In this document: positions 16,842 to 24,520 of the stretch, in pieces
Position numbering within the stretch: position 1 is the stretch's first letter
Layout: each line of letters starts with the position of its first letter
Source of the DNA: SZUA-117 sp964630795
GTDB lineage: Bacteria; Pseudomonadota; Gammaproteobacteria; Steroidobacterales; Woeseiaceae
Assembly (NCBI GenBank): GCA_964630795.1
Contig: CAZVWF010000010.1
Location: 1 to 48,556, forward strand
Direction: 5' to 3'
DNA: 48,556 bases
Notes under the pieces: generated by a model
Databases searched by the model: none
What the model was told of the DNA's origin: nothing
The model's input: the letters and a program-made list of their open reading frames with translations, nothing else
Translations under genes and position numbers: made by a program

Positions 16842-17717
16842 ATGCCCGAGATCACCGCAAAACTGTTTGTTGCCCTGCAGCGCCTGTTGCCCAGGTACCT
16901 GATGACAGCGCTCGTGTACCGGATCGCGCGGATCCGGCAGGTCGCGATAAAAAACTTCCTTATTCGCCAGTTTATCCGGCTGTATCACGTCGACACCGAA
17001 CAGCTATTGCACCCGGTACCTGACGGCTATAAAACATTTAATGATTTTTTTATTCGTGCGCTCGCCGACGGTTCGCGAGCCGTCAGCGAGAATTCTGGCG
17101 ACATCGTGTCGCCGGTCGACGGCACCGTCAGTGCGGCCGGCGCACTCAACGGCGAGCAGTTGATCCAGGCCAAGAGCCACCATTACTCACTGCCCGACCT
17201 GCTGGCGACGGACACGGCGGATGCTGAGCGTTTCGCCGGGGGCGCTTTCGCAACCCTTTATCTTGCGCCCTACAACTACCATCGGGTGCACGCTCCTGTT
17301 GCGGGCAAACTGACCGCCATTCGCTATATCCCTGGCGCGCTATACAGCGTAAACGACGCGACCGTGCGGCAGCTCCCGCAGCTATTCGCCAGAAACGAGC
17401 GCGTCGCCTGCCACTTCGATACGGAATTCGGGCCGATGATCCTGCTTTTTGTCGGGGCATTGAATGTCGGCACAATCAACACGATCTGGACAGGCGATAT
17501 CCGGCCGCGAAAGGTGGGTGTCGTCGAAGCATTCAACCTCAATGGCTTGCAGGTGAAAAGCGACTTCGCCTGCGGCGACACCCTCGGATGGTTCAACATG
17601 GGTTCGACGGTCATCCTGATTACGCCGCCCGGGTCCGGCGACGGTTTTGCGAGGCTGGCTGCCGGGCAGGCACTTCGTATGGGTGAGACGATCGGCCGAT
17701 TTACGGACGGCGCATGA
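16842..17717 (+). CDS. psd: Phosphatidylserine decarboxylase proenzyme
   Basis: Decarboxylates phosphatidylserine to phosphatidylethanolamine at the inner membrane. The 291-residue proenzyme cleaves itself between Gly254 and Ser255 in MGST (LGST in many homologues), turning the serine into the pyruvoyl group of the alpha chain. The self-cleavage triad is visible as Asp in SPVDGTVS (near 92), His in YHRVHAP (near 149) and Ser255. The start ATG at 16842 gives the usual amphipathic N-terminus. The stop overlaps the epmA start (ATGA). Proximity of psd and epmA is also seen in E. coli. Confidence 0.97.
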   Translation: MPEITAKLFVALQRLLPRYLMTALVYRIARIRQVAIKNFLIRQFIRLYHVDTEQLLHPVPDGYKTFNDFFIRALADGSRAVSENSGDIVSPVDGTVSAAGALNGEQLIQAKSHHYSLPDLLATDTADAERFAGGAFATLYLAPYNYHRVHAPVAGKLTAIRYIPGALYSVNDATVRQLPQLFARNERVACHFDTEFGPMILLFVGALNVGTINTIWTGDIRPRKVGVVEAFNLNGLQVKSDFACGDTLGWFNMGSTVILITPPGSGDGFARLAAGQALRMGETIGRFTDGA

Positions 17718-18676
17718 GCTGGATGCCGACGTCGGGTGTCGAAATGGCGCTCGCCCGCGCGTCGATCCTCGATAAGGCGCGCCAGTATTTCGCCTCGCAA
17801 AACGTCCTCGAGGTGTTTACGCCCGCCCTGTCCTCAACCGGTGTAACCGACCCGAATATCGACAGTGTACCTGCGATGCTTGGCGATCGGACGGTGTATC
17901 TGCATACCTCCCCGGAATTCATGATGAAGCGGCTGATTGCAGCCGGCTTCGAGGACATCTACCAGGTCTGCCGTGTTTTTCGCGATGGTGAATCAGGGCC
18001 CCTGCATCAACCCGAATTCACCATGATTGAGTGGTATCGGCTCGACTTCAATCTTACCGACATCATTGCCGACTGCATTGACCTGGTCACTGAAATGCTC
18101 GCTGCGGACGGAGCGCGACAACCGAGGATCGTCAGCTATTCGGACATCTTTGCCGAAACACTGTCGATCGATCCAATGACGGCATCCCCCGACCGGCTGG
18201 CTGACCTGCTGGAGGCCGATGCGCAACTACGCGCATCCATCGGTGAGGACCGTGACGCCTGGCTCAATCTCGCGATGGCTACACTTGTCGCGCCGCATTT
18301 TGCCGACAACGGCCTGACTGTCATCTTTCACTATCCGGCAAGCCAGGCATCGCTGGCTCGCCTTTGCCCTGAAGAGCCGACCGTCGCCGAACGCTTCGAG
18401 CTCTATCTCGGATCCGTCGAACTGGCCAACGGTTTTGTCGAACTCACGGATCCTGACGTCCAGCTGCAACGCTTTGAGAATGAACGACAATTGCGCGCTG
18501 CACGCGGTAAGCCGGTCGTCGCAATAGATGACGACCTGATCAATGCGCTGCGATCCGGCTTGCCTCCGTGCGCAGGCGTTGCGCTGGGGCTTGACCGGTT
18601 GCTGATGATCGCCGAAGGTCAGGACGACATTGCAAACGTCATGACCTTTCTGCCCGGGGGCCGACGTGACCGTTGA
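17714..18676 (+). CDS. epmA: Elongation factor P--(R)-beta-lysine ligase
   Basis: Class II aminoacyl-tRNA-synthetase paralogue (also called GenX, PoxA or YjeA) that attaches (R)-beta-lysine to a lysine of EF-P. The 320 residues correspond to the catalytic core of lysyl-tRNA synthetase without the anticodon-binding domain. Motif 2 (QVCRVFRDGESGPLHQPEFTMIEWYR) and motif 3 (GVALGLDRLLMIAEG) are visible, as is LHTSPEFMMKRL. Its substrate EF-P is encoded about 470 bases away, on the opposite strand, and keeps the target lysine. EpmB, which makes the beta-lysine, is not in the window. ATGA overlap with psd and an 11-base overlap with msrC. Confidence 0.96.
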   Translation: MSWMPTSGVEMALARASILDKARQYFASQNVLEVFTPALSSTGVTDPNIDSVPAMLGDRTVYLHTSPEFMMKRLIAAGFEDIYQVCRVFRDGESGPLHQPEFTMIEWYRLDFNLTDIIADCIDLVTEMLAADGARQPRIVSYSDIFAETLSIDPMTASPDRLADLLEADAQLRASIGEDRDAWLNLAMATLVAPHFADNGLTVIFHYPASQASLARLCPEEPTVAERFELYLGSVELANGFVELTDPDVQLQRFENERQLRAARGKPVVAIDDDLINALRSGLPPCAGVALGLDRLLMIAEGQDDIANVMTFLPGGRRDR

Positions 18677-19148
18677 CTATGCGCGACTTCAGTCGCAGTT
18701 TGAGGCGCTCGCCGATACTGACAGCGATGCGCTGGCCATGAGCGCCAACTTTGTCGCGCTCATCTATTCGGAAATGCCGGATATCAACTGGCTCGGCTTG
18801 TACGTCACCCGCGGCAACGAACTGGTGCTCGGGCCGTTCCAGGGGCTGCCAGCCTGCATCCGCATTCCTTTCGGCCAGGGCGTCTGTGGCACGGCCGCGC
18901 AGGAAGCCATGACGCAACGGATCGCCGATGTGCACGCATTCGAAGGCCACATCACCTGCGATCCGGCCTCAAATTCGGAACTGGTTGTGCCGCTGATCGA
19001 CGATCGCGGCGTCATCGGTGTGCTGGACATTGACAGTCCGCTGACCGGCAGATTCAGTGCCGGGGATCAGGCAGGTGTCGAAGCTTTGTGCGCATCTTTT
19101 GTCAATCGGCTTTCGCCCGATGCATCAGCCGGTCATGGATTTATTTGA
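18666..19148 (+). CDS. msrC: Free methionine-(R)-sulfoxide reductase, GAF domain
   Basis: GAF-domain enzyme that reduces free L-methionine-(R)-sulfoxide (YebR/fRMsr type). The 160 residues carry three cysteines, Cys64 in LPACIRIPFG, Cys74 in GVCGTA and Cys98 in TCDPAS; their 10- and 24-residue spacing equals that of E. coli fRMsr (Cys84, 94, 118). GVLDIDSP near residue 120 is the family's C-terminal signature. GTG start at 18666 inside the end of epmA. The stop lies within the last codons of the convergent efp gene, an eight-base tail-to-tail overlap. Confidence 0.93.
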   Translation: MTVDYARLQSQFEALADTDSDALAMSANFVALIYSEMPDINWLGLYVTRGNELVLGPFQGLPACIRIPFGQGVCGTAAQEAMTQRIADVHAFEGHITCDPASNSELVVPLIDDRGVIGVLDIDSPLTGRFSAGDQAGVEALCASFVNRLSPDASAGHGFI

Positions 19149-19707
19149 CGCGACTCACGTACTCGGAAGAACGGGTATCAACACGAATCGTCTCGCCCTG
19201 TTCAATGAACAACGGGATCCTCACAACAGCGCCGGTCGACAGGGTTGCCGGCTTCACACCACCACTCGCCGTATCACCTCGAACGCCGGGATCGGTTTCA
19301 GTGATCTCGAGCTCAACAAAATTTGGCGCTAACACGATCAGGGGCTCGTTATTCCACAAGGTGACCTGGCAGACATCCTGCTCGGTCAACCAGTTGCTTG
19401 CATCGCCGACGGCCTTCGCATCAGCAGCATACTGCTCGAAGGTATCAGCCACCATGAAATGCCAGAACTCCCCGTCCGAATAGAGATATTGCATATCCGT
19501 GTCCATGACATCGGCTGCCTCGACACTGTCGCCGGACTTGAACGTCTTATCGACGATCTTGCCGGTTTTCAGGTTCTTGATCCGGACGCGGTTGAATGCC
19601 TGCCCTTTGCCCGGTTTGACGAACTCGTTTTCGACGATGATGCAGGGGTCGCTATCGATAATGATGCGCAGACCGGAGCGAAATTCGTTTGTGTTGTAGC
19701 TGGCCAT
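19141..19707 (-). CDS. efp: Elongation factor P
   Basis: Translation factor that rescues ribosomes stalled at polyproline. The 188 residues align over their full length with E. coli EF-P, including the tRNA-mimic C-terminus GEYVSRVK-like (here SSEYVSRVK). The modification loop is PGKGQA, with Lys34 at the same position as the beta-lysylated Lys34 of E. coli, which fits the neighbouring epmA. The gene is on its own on this strand, with a 335-base region upstream. Confidence 0.97.
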   Translation of the reverse strand: MASYNTNEFRSGLRIIIDSDPCIIVENEFVKPGKGQAFNRVRIKNLKTGKIVDKTFKSGDSVEAADVMDTDMQYLYSDGEFWHFMVADTFEQYAADAKAVGDASNWLTEQDVCQVTLWNNEPLIVLAPNFVELEITETDPGVRGDTASGGVKPATLSTGAVVRIPLFIEQGETIRVDTRSSEYVSRVK

Positions 19708-20042
19708 TTAGGTACCTGGAACCGGGTATTTCCCGGCCTGACGATGCTCGTGACTGGTTACCCGGGTCACCGCCCGGGGGGCCGCAATTCTACCCGTGAA
19801 TGCCCGAGAACTTAAGGCCTGCGAACACCTGGCCTGCAGGACCCATTTGGCAGGAAACCGGCCAAAAACGCCAACTCGGACACCCAAACCGGGGAAATTT
19901 GTTGATTCCCGTCACGGTTTTGGCACGACATCAGGAACAGCCAATACCGATCTGGTTAGATTGGGTTCGTTGTTCCCAGAGATATGGGGCACGCCTGCAT
20001 ATGGAATAGGCACTCCTGCACAAGGAATAACAGGGGCGTGAA
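19708..20042. other. 335-base intergenic region between divergent efp and the fimX-like gene
   Basis: No convincing gene is present; the longest open frame (81 codons at 19796) has low-complexity, family-less translation and ends at the fimX-like start. On the minus strand a TAGAAT box lies about 85 bases before efp and could be its -10. The efp leader contains a small CCGGG/CCCGG hairpin near 19723-19737. The right end carries a short tandem repeat described separately. Confidence 0.6.
19982..20034 (+). repeat. Short imperfect tandem repeat upstream of the fimX-like gene
   Basis: Units ATATGGGGCACGCCTGC (19982-19998) and ATATGGAATAGGCACTCCTGC at 19999-20019, the second with a four-base insertion, are followed by a partial third unit from 20020 (ACAAGGAATAACAGG). 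Viewed another way, CCTGCA-N-A-N-GGAATA occurs twice, 21 bases apart, that is two helical turns. It ends nine bases before the TTG start. It may be a regulator-binding site or simple slippage. Confidence 0.45.
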
Positions 20043-22139
20043 TTGACCGATAAGCACCACATATCAATCGCCGTATTGTCCGGCAATCAGGATGACGTTG
20101 GATTCGTCAATACCTGTTTGCGAGATGCCGGTCATGCGGCACATTGCCTCTGGATAGCTGCGCCCGAACGCTTTGCCGACGCCCTCGGTAAAGAATCCAT
20201 CGAACTCATCATACTGAGTATTGACAGTTACAGCGGCGATGTCCGGCAGGCCATCAAGCAAAAAGACGAGTTCATACCCGAAGTGCCGGTCATCGCGATC
20301 GGACAAGAGGCCGATGAGGTCTCAATCCTGCGGGTCATGAAGCATGGCGCCTGCGACCTTGTGCCCATCGAACAAAAGGCACGACTGCAAGCGGTCATCA
20401 ATCGCGAACTTCGGGCGTATCGAATGGAGCGTGCCCTCAACAATACCCTGATAGCCACGACGGAATATCGCAAGCAGCTGCACGATTACATGCAGAACTC
20501 CAGCACGGCTATTGCCAATGTGCGCGCGGGAACCGTAACCGACGTCAACAACGCATGGCTCAGACTCTTCGCCGCGGGCGACAAGGATGATGTCGTGGGA
20601 AGGCCGTTGATGAATCATTTCCTCGAGGAATGTCACACGGCCATCGAGGGTGCCGTGGTTGCCACCGCCGCCGGCAAGTGGCAGGAAGGAGAGCTGCTTG
20701 AAGCGAAATCGAGCAATGCCGCAGGTGACGTGAACGACCTCTCCCTGTCCTTTCAACTCGCCAATTTCTCCGACGAACCGCAAGTGCAGATTCGAATAGA
20801 GCCGCCCGCACACGTTGTTCAGGAGCCCGCCAGGCTCGTACACGATGCGCTCGAGCATGACCCGACGACCCTGTTCTATCATCGCGCTCAATTCCTTGAG
20901 CGCGTAGCGAAGCGGCTGAAACGCAAACCGAAGTCCGGCATGTACGCGCTGGCTTATATCAAGCCTGACGATTTCTCGGGGATCCGGCGCGCCGTTGGCA
21001 TTCTCGACTCCGAGGAAGTTCTTGTGCAGTTCTCTGAAGAGATTCGCAAACAAATGCATTTCCGGGATGTCGCCGGCCGCTTTGAAGGCACGGCCATCAT
21101 GGCGTTAATCGAACGCGGCAATGAGCGCGATGCCGAAGCATGGGGCAAGCAGCTCGTTGATCACGTAAAAAATCATGAATTCACGATTGGCGATACCCGG
21201 GTCAAACTGACCTGCACGGTGGGCATTGTTGGCGTCAGTGAGGCATTTTCGACACTGGAAGAGCTGGTTGCCGCCGCCACTGAAGCTCATGCATCCGGCA
21301 AGGACGGTGGAGGCAATGCTGCAGCACTGCGGTACTCGACCGACGTCGACACACGTATTAAAAAGCACGACAAGATCTGGATTCAGCGAATCAAAGACGC
21401 GATGGCGGACAATCGCTTTCAACTGGCACAGTTGCCCATCGCCGGGCTGCGCAGCGATACCCGTAAGATGTACGACATCCTGATTCGAATGGTTGATGAA
21501 AAGGGCAACTCGATCCTGCCATCCGAGCTCCTCCCTGCGGCCGAGCGCAACAACCTGATGACGGTCATCGACCGATGGATAATCAGATCATCGCTTGAAT
21601 TCTGCAAAGAGCATGATGCCGAACGTGTGTTTGTACGATTATCACGACAATCCATACAGGACCGTTCGCTGGTCGACTGGATCATCGAGCAGATGCGATC
21701 CTTCAAGGTGGATCCAGCGAAGCTGGTTGTGCAGATTCCGGAACAGGAAGCCGCCAGATACATCAAGGATGCCAAAGCCATGTCCGAAGCACTGCGCGTG
21801 GCTGGCGTTCAATTTGCGCTGGAGCATTACGGCGTAGACAAAAATCGATTCCAGATTCTCGATATTCTGAAACCCAACTTCATCAAGATCGATGGCGAGG
21901 TGATGCATTCCCTCATGACCGATACGGCATTACAGGAAGCCGTTCGTTTGCTGGCGCAAACTGCCGTCGAGCGCAATATCGAAACTATCGCTGAACGCGT
22001 TGAAAACGCGAACGCCATGGCTGTCCTGTTTCAGGCCGGCGTGCATTTCATGCAAGGCCATTACGTGCACGAACCCGAAGTCGTCCTGCAGGAACCCGTG
22101 CAGATGACCAAGACGCTGGAAGCGGTCGGTTCCAGGTAA
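20043..22139 (+). CDS. fimX: FimX-like protein: degenerate receiver, PAS, GGDEF and EAL domains
   Basis: A 698-residue cytosolic protein matching Pseudomonas FimX (691 residues) in size and domain order. Seen: receiver-like domain (about 5-120, DCELIILSID-type strand without a clean phospho-acceptor), PAS-like region (about 150-250), GGDEF-fold (about 275-430) in which the signature is RFEGTAI instead of GGDEF, and an EAL-fold (about 440-690). The EAL signature is YDILIRM, and downstream catalytic motifs are altered (LEHYGVD where active enzymes have DDFG-like sequence), so I infer no enzyme activity. LPAAERNNLMTVIDRWII and IKIDGEVMHSL align well with FimX, which binds cyclic di-GMP and promotes type IV pilus assembly. 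TTG start preceded by GGGG. FimV in the same window supports a pilus role. Confidence 0.85.
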   Translation: MTDKHHISIAVLSGNQDDVGFVNTCLRDAGHAAHCLWIAAPERFADALGKESIELIILSIDSYSGDVRQAIKQKDEFIPEVPVIAIGQEADEVSILRVMKHGACDLVPIEQKARLQAVINRELRAYRMERALNNTLIATTEYRKQLHDYMQNSSTAIANVRAGTVTDVNNAWLRLFAAGDKDDVVGRPLMNHFLEECHTAIEGAVVATAAGKWQEGELLEAKSSNAAGDVNDLSLSFQLANFSDEPQVQIRIEPPAHVVQEPARLVHDALEHDPTTLFYHRAQFLERVAKRLKRKPKSGMYALAYIKPDDFSGIRRAVGILDSEEVLVQFSEEIRKQMHFRDVAGRFEGTAIMALIERGNERDAEAWGKQLVDHVKNHEFTIGDTRVKLTCTVGIVGVSEAFSTLEELVAAATEAHASGKDGGGNAAALRYSTDVDTRIKKHDKIWIQRIKDAMADNRFQLAQLPIAGLRSDTRKMYDILIRMVDEKGNSILPSELLPAAERNNLMTVIDRWIIRSSLEFCKEHDAERVFVRLSRQSIQDRSLVDWIIEQMRSFKVDPAKLVVQIPEQEAARYIKDAKAMSEALRVAGVQFALEHYGVDKNRFQILDILKPNFIKIDGEVMHSLMTDTALQEAVRLLAQTAVERNIETIAERVENANAMAVLFQAGVHFMQGHYVHEPEVVLQEPVQMTKTLEAVGSR

Positions 22140-22252
22140 TCACTTTCATTGACCTTGCGGCGGTGTTCGCCGTGCGACGTCCGCCACAATTTGCCCTTTC
22201 TCCCGGTTCAGCACCGAAATTATGCAGAACAGCGATAGTTCCGGCGCGAGCC

Positions 22253-24505
22253 CTATTCGGGGACTTCGGCGATCAGGCGTTCGACCTTCCGCCAGCCCTT
22301 GGGCAGCAAGCGACCACGTAACGCACGTTCGCCGTAATAGTCATCCAGGTCATTCCACTTCAGCGTCATCTTGCGTGTCGCCGTATGCACCTGGAGATTG
22401 CCGTCCTCGGGTATCACGCAGGCGGCGACGAGCGTTTCTTCGCCAGCCTTGTAGGCTTTCGCCGGGATATTGATGAGTTTGTTGCCCTTGCCCTTGGCCA
22501 GTTCGGGTAACTCATCCATTTCGAAACACAACAGGCGCCCGATCGACGAAACGCCCGCGATCAGGCATTCAGCGCCCGCCGGTACCGGGGATGGCACCAC
22601 CGCCTTGCCGCCGGCGGGAACTCGCAAGACGAGCTTGCCCGCTTTGTTACGGGTCACGAGATCATCAAGCTTTGCCAGGAAGCCGTAGCCGGCATCGCTG
22701 GCGAGCAAGTAGCAATCATCACCCTCGCCGATCAACGTGCCACAAAATTCCGACCCGTCCGGTGGCTTGAAGCGCCCCGAAAGCGGATCGCCCTGACCGC
22801 GCGCTGACGGCAGTGTCTGCGCCAGGCAACTGTAGACGCGACCGGTACTGTCGATAAACATGGCGAGCTGGTTGCTTCGTCCCTGTGCTGCCGCCAGGTA
22901 ACCGTCACCCGACTTGTAACTGAGCGCCAGGGGATCGATGTCGTGGCCTTTCGCCGCCCTCGCCCAGCCACGTTTGGACAGTACGACGGTGACAGGCTCA
23001 CTGGCGACCAGCTGGGTCTCATCAAGCGCCTGGGCCGCTTCCCGCTCGACGATTTCGGTCCGCCGATCATCGCCATAGCTCTCGGCATCCTCAAGAATCT
23101 CTTTCTTGATCAGGGTTTTCAGTCGCGCGGCGCTTTTCAGGATTTGCTCGAGCGTCTTACGCTCGTCGTTAAGCTCTTGTTGCTCGCCCTTGATCTTCAT
23201 CTCTTCCAGCTTCGCGAGGTTGCGAAGACGCAGGTTGAGGATGGCCTCGGCCTGGATGTCGGAAAGCTTGAACTTCTTCATCAGGACGGGCTTCGGCTCG
23301 TCCTCATTGCGAATGATCTTGATGACCTCATCGATATTGAGATAAGCGACGAGCAGACCGTCCAGTATGTGTAGCCGGTCCATGACGATCTGGAGACGAT
23401 GCTTGAGACGCCGCTTGACGGTCTCTTTGCGGAACTTGATCCATTCCGCGAGAAGGCCGACAAGATTGAATGTCCTCGGCCGGCCGTCCAGCGCAACAAT
23501 ATTCATGTTGATACGAACGGTTCGTTCGAGTGATGTGGTCGAAAACAGGTGTGACATCAGTTCCTCGACATCCACCTTGCGCGACTTCGGCGTTATCACC
23601 AGGCGGATCGGCTCTTCATGATCCGACTCGTCCCGTAAATCCTCGACCAGCGGCAACTTCTTGTTACGCATCTGGGTCGCGATTTGCTCGAGCACCTTGC
23701 TGCCCGACACCTGGTGCGGCAGGGAATCGATGACAATATCGCCATCTTCCAGTTTGTAAGAAGCGCGAAGACGCAAGGTGCCGCTGCCAGTATCGTAGAT
23801 CTGCTTGATGTCAGCGCGCGGCGACACGAGTTCACCACCGGTGGGAAAATCGGGACCCTTGATGTGCTTCATTATTGCGGCAACGGTCGCCTTCGGGTTG
23901 TCGATCAGATGGACCAGCGCGCTCGCGACCTCATTGAGATTGTGTGGTGGCACATCCGTGGACATGCCGACGGCGATACCGGTCGTACCGTTCAACAGCA
24001 GGTTCGGCAGGCGCGCCGGCAACACGACCGGCTCATCGAGCATGCCATCAAAGTTCGGCGCCCAGTCAACCGTGCCCTGGCCCAGTTCCTGCAACAGAGA
24101 CTTCGCGTAGGGCTGCAAGCGCGATTCGGTGTATCGCATTGCTGCAAACGACTTCGGGTCGTCAGTGGAGCCCCAGTTACCCTGACCGTCAATAACCGGG
24201 TACCGATAGGAAAACGGCTGCGCCATCAGCACCATCGCTTCGTAGCAGGCCGAATCACCATGCGGGTGAAACTTGCCGATGACATCGCCCACGGTGCGTG
24301 CCGATTTCTTGTGTTTCTGGCCGGCCGAAAGACCCAGCTCGCTCATCGCGAATATGATGCGCCGCTGCACCGGTTTCAGGCCGTCACCGATCTGTGGCAG
24401 GGCCCGGTCAAGAATGACGTACATGGAATAGTCGAGATACGCCTTCTCTGTATATTCCTTGAGCGCCTGTTGCTCGACACCTTCGAGGTTCAATTGATTT
24501 TGCAT
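22253..24505 (-). CDS. parC: DNA topoisomerase IV subunit A
   Basis: Breakage-reunion subunit of topoisomerase IV, which decatenates daughter chromosomes. The 750 residues equal E. coli ParC (752) and the sequence QGNWGSTDDPKSFAAMRYTESRL is ParC-like, not GyrA-like; no GyrA box is present in the short C-terminal domain. The catalytic tyrosine is Tyr125. In the quinolone-resistance region HPHGDSACYEAM, Ser85 and Glu89 are the wild-type residues (E. coli Ser80 and Glu84), predicting no target mutation. It follows parE by 15 bases and probably shares its transcript. It converges on the fimX-like gene over a 113-base gap. Confidence 0.97.
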   Translation of the reverse strand: MQNQLNLEGVEQQALKEYTEKAYLDYSMYVILDRALPQIGDGLKPVQRRIIFAMSELGLSAGQKHKKSARTVGDVIGKFHPHGDSACYEAMVLMAQPFSYRYPVIDGQGNWGSTDDPKSFAAMRYTESRLQPYAKSLLQELGQGTVDWAPNFDGMLDEPVVLPARLPNLLLNGTTGIAVGMSTDVPPHNLNEVASALVHLIDNPKATVAAIMKHIKGPDFPTGGELVSPRADIKQIYDTGSGTLRLRASYKLEDGDIVIDSLPHQVSGSKVLEQIATQMRNKKLPLVEDLRDESDHEEPIRLVITPKSRKVDVEELMSHLFSTTSLERTVRINMNIVALDGRPRTFNLVGLLAEWIKFRKETVKRRLKHRLQIVMDRLHILDGLLVAYLNIDEVIKIIRNEDEPKPVLMKKFKLSDIQAEAILNLRLRNLAKLEEMKIKGEQQELNDERKTLEQILKSAARLKTLIKKEILEDAESYGDDRRTEIVEREAAQALDETQLVASEPVTVVLSKRGWARAAKGHDIDPLALSYKSGDGYLAAAQGRSNQLAMFIDSTGRVYSCLAQTLPSARGQGDPLSGRFKPPDGSEFCGTLIGEGDDCYLLASDAGYGFLAKLDDLVTRNKAGKLVLRVPAGGKAVVPSPVPAGAECLIAGVSSIGRLLCFEMDELPELAKGKGNKLINIPAKAYKAGEETLVAACVIPEDGNLQVHTATRKMTLKWNDLDDYYGERALRGRLLPKGWRKVERLIAEVPE

Positions 24506-24520
24506 GTCTCTCCGCCTCGC

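Noticed and set aside
19796..20041. Possible small gene upstream of the fimX-like gene
   Set aside because: 81 codons of low-complexity sequence covering the tandem repeat; no ribosome-binding site or family match.
20322..21059. 245-codon minus-strand frame inside the fimX-like gene
   Set aside because: Antisense to a clear PAS/GGDEF region; no motifs.
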